In this document: positions 18,094 to 25,977 of the stretch, in pieces
How positions within the stretch are numbered: position 1 is the stretch's first letter
Layout of the letters: every line of letters begins with the position of its first letter
From: Bacteroidales bacterium
GTDB taxonomy: Bacteria; Bacteroidota; Bacteroidia; Bacteroidales; UBA932
NCBI GenBank assembly: GCA_017631435.1
Contig: JAGBTG010000020.1
Coordinates: 1-52,954 of the forward strand
Reading direction: 5' to 3'
Length of the DNA: 52,954 nucleotides
Made by a program: the position numbers and the translations under genes
Notes under the pieces: generated by a model
What the model was told of the DNA's origin: nothing
The model's input: the letters and a program-made list of their open reading frames with translations, nothing else
The model's database searches: none

Positions 18094-18146
18094 AAAGCAC
18101 ACTCCACTCATTATCTGCAAGATACAGAAACGAACAAAACCAAAAC

Positions 18147-18187
18147 AATGTGCACAAACAAACACATTATGTGCGCAAACGCACATT
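18147..18187. promoter_or_regulatory. Tandem palindromes, likely binding sites of the adjacent NtrC-type regulator
   Basis: Two operators lie side by side: AATGTG-N10-CACATT (18147-18168) and ATGTGCG-CAAA-CGCACAT (18169-18186). They share the direct repeat TGTGC(A/G)CAAAC at 18149 and 18170, 21 bp or two helical turns apart. Their centres fall about 90 and 110 bp upstream of the predicted sigma-54 start, the usual place for enhancer sites. They also flank the regulator's own promoter, so autoregulation is likely. Confidence 0.65.
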
Positions 18188-18206
18188 TTTAACCGCAACA
18201 ATACAT

Positions 18207-18214
18207 TATCTTTG
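18207..18214 (+). promoter_or_regulatory. -7 box for the response regulator-kinase operon
   Basis: TATCTTTG fits the Bacteroidetes -7 consensus and lies 23 bp before the regulator ATG. No clear -33 box is seen; the palindromes occupy the region just upstream. Confidence 0.55.
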
Positions 18215-18237
18215 CACAAAGGAAACCAAAGGGAAAT

Positions 18238-19593
18238 ATGGAAAATTTAGGAAAGGTACTGGTAGTTGACGACAACGAGGATGTCCTCTTTGCCCTCAAT
18301 CTGCTTCTGGAGCCATACGCAGAAAAAATTCGTGTAGCCAAAACCCCGGAGAAGATAGATTTCTTCATGAAAGAGTATCTTCCCGACATCATCCTCCTCG
18401 ACATGAACTTCCGCAAAGATGCCATCAGCGGCCAGGAGGGGTTTGAATGGCTGGAAAAAATCCTCAAGACAGACAAGGATGCCGTGGTTATCCTCATGAC
18501 AGCATACTCAGATACCGAGAAGGCTGTGAGGGCCATCAAATCGGGAGCAACCGACTTCATCACAAAACCTTGGGAGAATGAAAAACTGCTGGCAACACTT
18601 TCGTCGGGAATAAAATTGAGGAGGAGCAGGAAGGAGGTGGATACACTGGAGGAGCAGGTTGCTGTGCTGGCAAACGGAAAAACTCCCCTCCCCCAGATAA
18701 TTGGGGAATCGGAGGCCATTTGCAGGATATTCACCACTGCAGAAAAATTGGGCAGCACAGATGCCAATGTGCTCCTGTTGGGAGAGAACGGCACCGGAAA
18801 AGACCTCATAGCCCAGTTGCTGCACAGGAATTCCCTCCGCAACAACAGGCCTTTTGTACATATAGACCTTGGAAGCATCCCCGAGCAACTCTTTGAGAGT
18901 GAACTCTTCGGCTACGAAAAGGGGGCATTTACAGATGCAAAAAAGGCCAAACCGGGAAGGATGGAAATTGCCAACAAGGGGACACTGTTCCTCAATGAGA
19001 TAGGCAACCTCCCCCTCCAGGCCCAGGCAAAACTCCTTACCGCCCTGGAATCCAAACGGATAACCCGCTTGGGCGGGACATCCCCAATTGAAATAGATGT
19101 AAGGGTAATCTGTGCCACAAATGCAGATCTCCCCACAATGGTGGAGAACGGCACTTTCAGGGAAGACCTCTTCTACAGGATAAACACCATTGAACTCAAC
19201 ATACCCCCTCTAAGGGAAAGGGGCAACGATATCATCCTCCTGGCAGAGCATTTTACAGAGAAATACTCCCACAAATACGGGAAAAAGGTTCCCCGCATCA
19301 CCCGCGAGGCAAAAGAGCATCTGCTCAAATACACTTGGCCGGGCAACGTAAGGGAACTGCAGCACATTATTGAGAGGGCTGTGATTCTTGGCAATGGTCT
19401 CTCCCTTCATCCCGACGACCTTGCCCTGAAACCATCCCAGCGCAGCAAAGGGAAAGAGCCAGCAAACCTTAACCTTAAAGAACTTGAACAGCAGGCAATT
19501 GACCGTGCAATGGAGCTCAGCGACGGCAACATGAACAGGGCGGCTGAACTGCTTGGTATAACCAGGTATGCACTCTACAGGAAACTCAAATAA
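18238..19593 (+). CDS. Sigma-54-dependent response regulator (NtrC family)
   Basis: A 451-residue activator. The receiver domain (residues 1-120) has VVDDNED, the phospho-acceptor Asp in IILLDMNF and the Lys of FITKPW. The AAA+ domain (about 150-375) has Walker A GENGTGKD, the sigma-54 contact loop as GAFTDA rather than GAFTGA, the Walker B region as GTLFLNEIG, FREDLFYRIN and WPGNVREL. A Fis-type helix-turn-helix (NMNRAAELLGITRYALYRKL) ends the protein. In Walker B, Asn replaces the nearly invariant Asp (usual form FLDE), which should weaken Mg-ATP handling. The next gene is its histidine kinase, 10 bp away. The divergent permease run has a sigma-54 promoter, so that is the probable target. 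Confidence 0.93.
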   Translation: MENLGKVLVVDDNEDVLFALNLLLEPYAEKIRVAKTPEKIDFFMKEYLPDIILLDMNFRKDAISGQEGFEWLEKILKTDKDAVVILMTAYSDTEKAVRAIKSGATDFITKPWENEKLLATLSSGIKLRRSRKEVDTLEEQVAVLANGKTPLPQIIGESEAICRIFTTAEKLGSTDANVLLLGENGTGKDLIAQLLHRNSLRNNRPFVHIDLGSIPEQLFESELFGYEKGAFTDAKKAKPGRMEIANKGTLFLNEIGNLPLQAQAKLLTALESKRITRLGGTSPIEIDVRVICATNADLPTMVENGTFREDLFYRINTIELNIPPLRERGNDIILLAEHFTEKYSHKYGKKVPRITREAKEHLLKYTWPGNVRELQHIIERAVILGNGLSLHPDDLALKPSQRSKGKEPANLNLKELEQQAIDRAMELSDGNMNRAAELLGITRYALYRKLK

Positions 19594-19603
19594 GGAAATT
19601 GCA

Positions 19604-20560
19604 ATGAAAAGATACTCCACAACCGTAATCGCACACATCTGTGCCATAGTACTCCTATCGGCCGCCGCATTCTTTGCCTTCAGCCACACGATGCCTTTTA
19701 CAGGAATCCTCCTTGCTCTGTTCATAGCAGGATTGGGAATCAATCTCTACAGGCTGCAGATGATACAGCTGCGCCTTATGAAGCAACTCTCCCAGAATAT
19801 CCGCTGCGGAGATACTGCCCTGAGTTTCAGGAGCAAATACAGGAATGCACAACTGGAAGAACTCACAGATGAGTTGAGGGAGGCCATGAGACTGTACAAA
19901 AAACGGACAATGGAAGCCAACGAAATAGAATCGTGGCAAAAACTCATAAGGGTAATGGGACATGAAATAATGAACTCCATTACCCCCATCATCTCCCTCT
20001 CGGAAACACTGAGCACCAGAGAGGTGGAATACAGCCGGATGCAGCAGGGAATGCAGGTAATCCACAAACGGAGCAAGGGGCTTCTGGAATTTGTGGAAAA
20101 CTACCGCCGCATAACCAAAATTCCTGCCCCCGTAAAGGAAAAGGTAACCCTGGCAGAACTGTTCAACGGCATTGCAGAACTTATCCCCAATGATTACATC
20201 AGTTTTGCACAACCTGCTCCACAAATATCCATAAAAGCAGACCGCACCCAAATAGAGCAGGTACTGATAAACATCATAAAAAATGCCATTGAAGCATGTG
20301 CAGAAGTACCCTTTCCGCAGATACAGGTAAAATCATCCGTATCTGAAACAGGAACAGTATCCATAACCGTCTCAGACAACGGCCCCGGCATACTCTCCAA
20401 TGTACTTGACAAAATATTCATCCCATTTTTCACCACCAAGGAAAACGGCAGCGGCATAGGTCTGAGCCTTTGCAAACAGATCATGCACCTGCACGGGGGC
20501 AACATCACCGCCCGCTCCACCCCGGAACAGGGCTCAGAGTTCACCCTCTTTTTCAACTGA
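19604..20560 (+). CDS. Sensor histidine kinase partner of the NtrC-type regulator
   Basis: A 318-residue membrane kinase. Two N-terminal TM segments (about residues 6-25 and 31-50) enclose almost no periplasmic loop, so it probably senses through the membrane or a partner. A HAMP-like or coiled linker follows, then the H box GHEIMNSITPI with the phospho-accepting His near residue 123, the N box NIIKNAIEA, G1 SDNGPGI, F box IFIPFFTTK and G2 GSGIGLSLCKQI. The ATG at 19604 is preferred over an upstream in-frame ATG at 19568 that overlaps the regulator; AAGGAA sits 8 bp before it. It forms a two-gene operon with the regulator. Confidence 0.92.
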   Translation: MKRYSTTVIAHICAIVLLSAAAFFAFSHTMPFTGILLALFIAGLGINLYRLQMIQLRLMKQLSQNIRCGDTALSFRSKYRNAQLEELTDELREAMRLYKKRTMEANEIESWQKLIRVMGHEIMNSITPIISLSETLSTREVEYSRMQQGMQVIHKRSKGLLEFVENYRRITKIPAPVKEKVTLAELFNGIAELIPNDYISFAQPAPQISIKADRTQIEQVLINIIKNAIEACAEVPFPQIQVKSSVSETGTVSITVSDNGPGILSNVLDKIFIPFFTTKENGSGIGLSLCKQIMHLHGGNITARSTPEQGSEFTLFFN

Positions 20561-20665
20561 CAGGGTGTTGTATGTTTCTGCCAACATAGCATTTTCCAGA
20601 AAATGGATGTAAAAAACATTGCAGAAGCCCTAACCTACGCCCAGAACCACCAGCTGATATAACTG

Positions 20666-20676
20666 CACATTATGTG
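20666..20676. promoter_or_regulatory. Extra copy of the CACATTATGTG palindrome
   Basis: This perfect 11-bp palindrome is identical to the one at 18163-18173 in the operator cluster upstream of the NtrC-type regulator. It lies 106 bp after the kinase stop codon and about 140 bp before RhuM, so the same regulator may bind here. Confidence 0.5.
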
Positions 20677-20681
20677 TAACC

Positions 20682-20756
20682 TTTTTTCTTTTTTAAAAAA
20701 TTGCTGTTTTTAAAAAAAGAAAAATCTTTCACCCACACAAAAGTTTTTCTTTTTCA
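20682..20756 (+). repeat. AT-rich upstream element, copy A (before RhuM), core inverted relative to copy B
   Basis: It starts TTTTTTCTTTTTTA (20682-20695), contains TTGCT (20701-20705) and TTTTTAAAAA, then an inverted repeat AAAAAGAAAAA (20714-20724) / TTTTTCTTTTT (20744-20754) enclosing the 19-bp core 20725-20743. The same landmarks occur with the same spacing at 40137-40212, but there the core reads in the opposite direction. Here CTTTTGTG points away from the RhuM gene, leaving a poor -7 box. Confidence 0.65.
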
Positions 20757-20814
20757 AAAATAGAAACCATTCCCAATCCTCTACATTTGTTCATAACCAA
20801 AATAATTTTTGAGT

Positions 20815-21795
20815 ATGAACAATTCTTCTATTGAAATTTACCGTTCTCCCGAAGGCACTGTAGAGTTGGATGTAAAACTGGAAAATGAGACAGTATGGCT
20901 GACACAAGAACAAATGTCCATCTTGTTTGGAAGGGATAGAACAGTAATTACAAAGCATATAAATAATTGTTATAAAGAAGGCGAACTTGATAAGAATATC
21001 ACATGTGCAAAATTTGCACATGTGGGTCAGGATGGAGACCAAGTGTATGAAACACAGATGTATAACCTCGATGTAATTATCTCTGTAGGTTATAGAGTCA
21101 AATCTGTCAATGGCACAAGATTCAGACAATGGGCCAATAAAATCCTGAAGAACTATCTGATAAAAGGATATACCATAAACAAAAATATCACTGCAGAACG
21201 TTACAATGAGCTTAAGGATATGGTACGCATTATGTCAAGGACCATATCCCTTCAAAGCAATGTAAGTAATGATGAATATAGCGGACTGTTTAATGTAATA
21301 AGCGACTATATATATGCATTGGATATTTTGGACGGTTATGATTACCAGAATCTGACCATTGCCAAAACCACAAACGAGGAACCTTTCAAGATAACATATG
21401 AAAACGCCATGCAGGCAATCAATGCCCTCAAGGTAAAATTTGGAGATAGCCGCTGGTTTGCAAACGAGAAAGACAACTCCTTCAAAAGCAGTATCGGGCA
21501 GATCTATCAGACATTCGGAGGAAAAGAGCTGTACGCATCAGTTGAAGAAAAGGCAGCGATGCTGCTCTATCTGGTTGTAAAGAACCACTCATTCAGCGAC
21601 GGAAACAAACGCATAGCAGCAATGCTCTTCCTGTGGTTTATGGAGAAAAATGGTATCCTTTATGGTCCCGACAAAGAAAAACGCATAGCCGACAACACTC
21701 TCGTAGCCCTCACCCTGATGATAGCTGAAAGCCACACGGAAGAAATGAGCATAATGGTAAAAGTTGTAGTGAATCTTATAAACAGAGAAAATTAA
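20815..21795 (+). CDS. RhuM family protein with C-terminal Fic/Doc domain
   Basis: A 326-residue protein of the 'virulence RhuM' family. Residues 1-120 are the RhuM/Bro-like DNA-binding region (EIYRSPEGTVELDVKLENET, LTQEQMSILFGRDRTVITKHI, then VGYRVKSVNGTRFRQWA). The C-terminal half has the Fic/Doc signature HSFSDGNKR near residue 265, which in that superfamily transfers AMP or phosphate to target proteins. Such genes are scattered accessory genes in Bacteroidetes, some toxin-like; no antitoxin gene is seen beside it. An in-frame TTG precedes at 20809, but the ATG at 20815 is chosen. The gene is A+T-rich and sits alone between the kinase and the ilv operon, and it shares its upstream element with the Rpn gene at 40265. 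Confidence 0.88.
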   Translation: MNNSSIEIYRSPEGTVELDVKLENETVWLTQEQMSILFGRDRTVITKHINNCYKEGELDKNITCAKFAHVGQDGDQVYETQMYNLDVIISVGYRVKSVNGTRFRQWANKILKNYLIKGYTINKNITAERYNELKDMVRIMSRTISLQSNVSNDEYSGLFNVISDYIYALDILDGYDYQNLTIAKTTNEEPFKITYENAMQAINALKVKFGDSRWFANEKDNSFKSSIGQIYQTFGGKELYASVEEKAAMLLYLVVKNHSFSDGNKRIAAMLFLWFMEKNGILYGPDKEKRIADNTLVALTLMIAESHTEEMSIMVKVVVNLINREN

Positions 21796-21798
21796 AAA

Positions 21799-21838
21799 AA
21801 GAGTGACCTTTGTGGCGATCGTCCCAAAGGTCACTCTT
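21799..21838 (-). terminator. Terminator of the ilv operon
   Basis: A perfect 14-bp stem (21799-21812 with 21825-21838) closes a 12-nt loop. Read on the minus strand it is followed by a run of seven T, so it mainly stops ilv transcripts. It may also block RhuM read-through. Confidence 0.88.
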
Positions 21839-21870
21839 GTATCAATTACTTCTTCTTTGCAGGTGCATTT

Positions 21871-22899
21871 TTACAGAATTGTACACCATCCGTGCTTGTC
21901 CTCAATCTCACCGTACTGGATTCCGGTTAGGGTCTCGTAGAGCTTGCGGCTCTTAGGGCCACACTCCTGACTGTAAGCATATGAGGCAGTAACATTCTCT
22001 GCAGCAAGGGTCTCCTTGTCTTCAACAAGTTTTACAGGAGTAATTACCACAGCAGTACCGCACTGGCCTACCTCCTCAAATGTTGGAAGTTCATCTACCG
22101 GGATATCCCTGCGCTCAACCTCCATACCCAAATCCTCTGCAACCTGCCTCAAAGACTTGTTGGTAATGGAAGGGAGAACTGTTTTTGCACATGGGGTAAC
22201 ATATTTGTTCCCTTTAATGCCAAAGAAGTTTGCAGATGAGAACTCGTCAATGTTCTTGGTTTCAGGGTTGAGGAACAATACATCCTTGTAGCCCTGTTTT
22301 ACAGCAACTCCGGTTGCGTACATAGCACATGCGTAGTTTCCTCCAACCTTGAACGAACCGCTTCCGTTAGGTGCTGCACGGTCATAATCCCTTGCAATAA
22401 CGGTCTTGATAGGATCAAGTACCTTGCCTGCGTATGAACCTACAGGGAGGGTGATTACCATAAAGAGGATACCGTCCTGCTGTGGAACAAGGTTGATTGA
22501 AGGGATTGTAGTGATTAGGATAGGACGGATATACAAGGATGCCCTCAATTCGTAAGGAGGCAAGAAATCCAGGTTCTCCTGAACCGCCTGCTTGCACATT
22601 TTAACGAACAGCTCCTCTGAAGGACAAGGGATGCCAAGGAACCCTGCCGAACTCTGCAATCTCTTTGCGTTCTCATCCGGGCGGAAGATTCTTACCTTAC
22701 CGTCCGCTCCGCGGAAGGCCTTAAGACCTTCAAAGCATGACATTCCGTAATGCAATGATGGCGAGAATACTGTAAGGTTCAAAGTATCTGCACTCTGGCT
22801 CTGGATAGGGCCCCATTTTCCGTCTTTATACAAACAGGTAAGTACTGTATTGGTTTTTGAATATGAGAATGACAAATTTGTCCAGTCTTTCTTTTCCAT
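21871..22899 (-). CDS. ilvE: Branched-chain amino acid aminotransferase
   Basis: PLP-dependent class IV aminotransferase that makes Ile, Leu and Val from their keto acids with glutamate. The 342 residues show HYGMSCFEGLKAFRG near residue 51, RPDENAKRLQ, and GSFKVGGNYACAM with the PLP-binding Lys near residue 184, then EFSSANFFGI and TPVKLV, typical of the longer eukaryote/Bacteroidetes-type IlvE. It is the last gene of the ilvD-B-N-C-E operon, 18 bp after ilvC, and ends just before a strong terminator. Regulation is probably through the leader upstream of ilvD. Confidence 0.95.
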   Translation of the reverse strand: MEKKDWTNLSFSYSKTNTVLTCLYKDGKWGPIQSQSADTLNLTVFSPSLHYGMSCFEGLKAFRGADGKVRIFRPDENAKRLQSSAGFLGIPCPSEELFVKMCKQAVQENLDFLPPYELRASLYIRPILITTIPSINLVPQQDGILFMVITLPVGSYAGKVLDPIKTVIARDYDRAAPNGSGSFKVGGNYACAMYATGVAVKQGYKDVLFLNPETKNIDEFSSANFFGIKGNKYVTPCAKTVLPSITNKSLRQVAEDLGMEVERRDIPVDELPTFEEVGQCGTAVVITPVKLVEDKETLAAENVTASYAYSQECGPKSRKLYETLTGIQYGEIEDKHGWCTIL

Positions 22900-22917
22900 A
22901 GCAATTTCCTTTTAAAA

Positions 22918-23964
22918 TTAATTGTTCTCAGGACGCAAAGACCTTACAGTTGCACCAGCCTGCCACATCTCGCTCTCTCTCATCTCTTTAAGCTCTGCCT
23001 CAAGTTTTACCCTGTAATCAGGCTTGCTGTTTGAATCAATTGAAATCTGGGCCTCGTTACCGCATTTTACCTCATTGTAAAGCTCAGTGAATACAGGTTT
23101 GGTTGCATCACGGAATTTCTTCCACCAGTCAAGTGCACCTCTCTGCGCAGTAGTTGAGCAGTTTGCATACATCCAGTCCATTCCGTTCTCTGCAATAAGC
23201 GGCATAAGGCTTTGTGAAAGCTCCTCAACTGTCTCGTTGAACGCCTCAGAAGGGGTATGTCCGTTCTCCCTCAAAGTCTCATACTGGGCTGCAAACAATC
23301 CCTGAATAGCACCCATCAGTGAGCCGCGCTCTCCGGTAAGGTCTGAATAAACCTCACGTTTGAAAGTGGTCTCAAACAAGTAGCCGCTTCCAATGCCAAC
23401 GCCAAGGGCAATAACCCTGTCATAAGCCTTTCCGGTAGCATCCTGATAAATTGCATAAGAAGAGTTCAATCCCCTGCCCTCAAGGAAAAGTCTCCTCAAG
23501 GATGTACCTGAGCCTTTAGGTGCAACAAGGATAACATCCACATCTGCTGGAGGAACAATGCCTGTACGGTCATTGTAGGTGATGCCAAAGCCGTGTGAGA
23601 AATAAAGGGCCTTGCCTGGAGTAAGGTGTTTCTTTACTGTAGGCCATACAGCAATCTGACCGGCATCTGAAAGAAGGTATTCAATGATTGTTGCCTTCTC
23701 GCATGCCTCCTCAATCTCAAACAAAGTCTCTCCCGGTACCCAGCCGTCGGCAACAGCCTTGTCCCAAGTCTTGGATCCTTTTCTCTGTCCTACAATCACT
23801 TTAATGCCGTTATCTTTAAGGTTCAATGCCTGTCCAGGCCCCTGAACGCCATATCCAATTACTGCTACTGTCTCACCAGACAATACTTCCTGTGCTTTCT
23901 CCAAAGGAAACTCAGCGCGGGTAACTACCTGCTCCTCTACGCCTCCAAAATTCAATTTTGCCAT
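22918..23964 (-). CDS. ilvC: Ketol-acid reductoisomerase
   Basis: IlvC isomerises and reduces acetolactate and acetohydroxybutyrate, the second common step of branched-chain synthesis. The 348-residue class I form has the Rossmann motif VIGYGVQGPGQALNL near residue 35, the cofactor-selecting loop GQRKGSKTW, APKGSGTSLRRLF, and the C-terminal knotted domain with ETTFKREVYSDLTGERGSLMGA carrying metal-binding acidic residues. The loop retains Arg and Ser residues that favour NADPH. It lies 48 bp after ilvN and 18 bp before ilvE. Confidence 0.95.
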   Translation of the reverse strand: MAKLNFGGVEEQVVTRAEFPLEKAQEVLSGETVAVIGYGVQGPGQALNLKDNGIKVIVGQRKGSKTWDKAVADGWVPGETLFEIEEACEKATIIEYLLSDAGQIAVWPTVKKHLTPGKALYFSHGFGITYNDRTGIVPPADVDVILVAPKGSGTSLRRLFLEGRGLNSSYAIYQDATGKAYDRVIALGVGIGSGYLFETTFKREVYSDLTGERGSLMGAIQGLFAAQYETLRENGHTPSEAFNETVEELSQSLMPLIAENGMDWMYANCSTTAQRGALDWWKKFRDATKPVFTELYNEVKCGNEAQISIDSNSKPDYRVKLEAELKEMRESEMWQAGATVRSLRPENN

Positions 23965-24012
23965 ATCTGTGTATTTTTTAAGTTTTTCAAATCTTGTTTA
24001 TATATCTGCCAA

Positions 24013-24249
24013 TCACATTGTGTAATAGGCTCTCTTTATCTCAACTATATTGCTAATCTGGTTTACAAGCCTCTCAATCACATCCTTGCGCTCGCTCAGG
24101 CAGGTAATCCTGTAAGCCCCCTGCTCCGGTGCTGTCCTGTTATACTCAAAGGTCTCAACCTGAATCCTTTTCTGCAAGTACAATGTTGCTATCCTGTTCA
24201 TTACGTCAAGTCTGTCCTTGCCCTCTGCCAATACTGTATATCTTTCCAT
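24013..24249 (-). CDS. ilvN: Acetolactate synthase small (ACT) subunit, short form
   Basis: A 78-residue protein consisting of a single ACT-type domain (MERYTVLAEGKDRLDVMNRIATLYLQ, then an internal strand-helix ending VEIKRAYYTM). ACT subunits stabilise and feedback-regulate the catalytic IlvB subunit. The length matches the E. coli IlvM/IlvN class (roughly 85-95 residues) rather than the 160-190 residue IlvH form, so the C-terminal half found in IlvH is absent. It starts 12 bp after the ilvB stop codon and precedes ilvC by 48 bp. Position and length together make the call secure; sensitivity to valine cannot be judged from sequence. Confidence 0.88.
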   Translation of the reverse strand: MERYTVLAEGKDRLDVMNRIATLYLQKRIQVETFEYNRTAPEQGAYRITCLSERKDVIERLVNQISNIVEIKRAYYTM

Positions 24250-24261
24250 AGTGTTAAAAGT

Positions 24262-25962
24262 CTATTCAAAAATTATGTCATCAAGTGTTTTTCCTGCAGG
24301 AATCATCGGGAAGACATTCTCCTGCTCTGTCATTGCCGCCTCAAGGAAGAAAGGTCCGTCGTGGGCCATCATCATCCCCACAGCTTCCCCAAGTTCCTCC
24401 CTGTTGCTCACCTTGGCATATCTTATGCCGTATGCCGATGCCAGAACTCCAAAATCTGGGTTTGCCAGGTAGGTGAAGGAGTATCTTCTGTCAAAGAAAA
24501 GCTCCTGCCACTGCCTTACCATTCCCAAATATGAGTTATTCAAAAGAACTATCTTAACCGGAATCTTGCTCTGGAGGATTGTTCCCAGCTCCTGAATGTT
24601 CATCTGCAGGCCGCCGTCTCCGGTAAAGAGGACCACATCCTTGTCGGGATTACCAACCTGTGCCCCTATTGCTGCTGGGAGTCCGAATCCCATTGTTCCA
24701 AGGCCTCCGGATGTAACCCAGCATCTGTAGCCGTCCAATTTGGAATATCTTGCCGCAAACATCTGGTTCTGTCCCACATCGGTAACAACTACCTTCTTCT
24801 TGCTGCCGGCCTTGGTAACTGCATCTACCACCTGTGCCATTGTCAATGAACTTGAATTGAGTTGCGGATCCTTCACCATTGTCTGTTCATGATCCCTTTT
24901 ATCTTTATAAAGTCCAAACCACTCATCCCTCTGCCTGAACTCCAGTTTCTGATACAGCCCCTCCAGGAATACCCTTGCATCGCTCTCAACCGCCAGATGG
25001 CACTTTACATTCTTGTCAAACTCCGATACATCAATATCCACATGGATAATCTTTGCTTTAGGGGCGTATCCCTTAACCTCACCTGTAACCCTGTCTGAGA
25101 ACCTCATTCCAATTGCCAGAATCACATCTGCATTCTGGGTCATCACATTAGGCCCCACATTTCCGTGCATTCCCACCATTCCAACATATTCAGGATCTGT
25201 CTGGTCCATGGCCCCCATTCCCATCAGGGTAACCGCTACCGGAATATTTCCCCTGTCTGCACAATCCTGCAAAATCCTGTTTCCTCCCGACAGTATCACT
25301 CCATGTCCTGCAATTATCAGAGGCCTCTTTGCATTGTTGAGGTCATTTGCAGCCTCCTCAATCTTCTCTGCCAAAGTACAGGTAACATCAACCCCTTCAT
25401 GCTCCAGCAATTTCAGCGCAGCCTCCTTGTCATATGAGTAATCCATCATCTCCACCTGGGCATTTCTGGTAAGGCTTATAAGAACCGGCCCCGGTCTGCC
25501 GCTCTGTGCAATATGGAATGCCTGGGCAATTACTGTTGGGATCTCTGCAGCCTTTGAAATCTGATAACTCCATTTGGTAATTGGGATTGTGATTCCAATC
25601 ATATCAGCCTCCTGGAAGAAGTTTGTACCAAGTTTGTCGGCATTTACCTGAGCTGTGATGCATACAAGCGGTGTTGAATCCATCATTGCATCTGCAATTC
25701 CCGTTACAAAATTTGTTGCTCCCGGCCCTGCTGTTGCCATACACACACCAACCTTGCCTGTACTTCTGGAATAACCTTCCGCTGCGTGTACCGCCCCCTG
25801 CTCATGCCTTACAAGAATATGGTTCAACCTGTCTGTATAATCGTACAACCTGTCATAAACCGGCATTATTGTTCCCCCCGGATATCCGAATATTGTATCA
25901 ACTCCCTCATCCAAAAATGCATTCATCAGAGCATCTGCCCCCGTCATTCTTCTCGTTTCCAT
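24262..25962 (-). CDS. ilvB: Acetolactate synthase large (catalytic) subunit
   Basis: A thiamine-diphosphate and FAD enzyme that condenses pyruvate with pyruvate or 2-ketobutyrate, the first committed branched-chain step. The 566 residues contain the catalytic Glu in HEQGAVHAAEGYSR near residue 55, VCMATAGPGATNFVTGI, the FAD-binding middle domain (GMVGMHGNVGPNVMTQNADVI), and the ThDP/Mg motif GDGGLQMNIQELGT through LLNNSYLGMVRQWQ. Length and motifs are complete. It follows ilvD by 15 bp and precedes the small subunit gene by 12 bp, so the subunits are made together. Confidence 0.96.
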   Translation of the reverse strand: METRRMTGADALMNAFLDEGVDTIFGYPGGTIMPVYDRLYDYTDRLNHILVRHEQGAVHAAEGYSRSTGKVGVCMATAGPGATNFVTGIADAMMDSTPLVCITAQVNADKLGTNFFQEADMIGITIPITKWSYQISKAAEIPTVIAQAFHIAQSGRPGPVLISLTRNAQVEMMDYSYDKEAALKLLEHEGVDVTCTLAEKIEEAANDLNNAKRPLIIAGHGVILSGGNRILQDCADRGNIPVAVTLMGMGAMDQTDPEYVGMVGMHGNVGPNVMTQNADVILAIGMRFSDRVTGEVKGYAPKAKIIHVDIDVSEFDKNVKCHLAVESDARVFLEGLYQKLEFRQRDEWFGLYKDKRDHEQTMVKDPQLNSSSLTMAQVVDAVTKAGSKKKVVVTDVGQNQMFAARYSKLDGYRCWVTSGGLGTMGFGLPAAIGAQVGNPDKDVVLFTGDGGLQMNIQELGTILQSKIPVKIVLLNNSYLGMVRQWQELFFDRRYSFTYLANPDFGVLASAYGIRYAKVSNREELGEAVGMMMAHDGPFFLEAAMTEQENVFPMIPAGKTLDDIIFE

Positions 25963-25977
25963 AGTGTTCTTTCCAAA

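Larger units (their letters stand above)
20561..20814. other. Intergenic space with a 19-codon ORF remnant
   Basis: Between the kinase and the RhuM gene lies a tiny ORF (20603-20662, MDVKNIAEALTYAQNHQLI then stop), which looks like the first residues of a lost protein and has no visible downstream continuation. It is followed by a copy of the palindrome CACATTATGTG (20666-20676) and the AT-rich promoter element described separately. No other gene is seen. Confidence 0.4.

Noticed and set aside
21796-21840. Large inverted repeat as the end of a mobile element
   Set aside because: Stem, loop and T-run fit an ordinary terminator for the ilv operon, with no partner repeat elsewhere.
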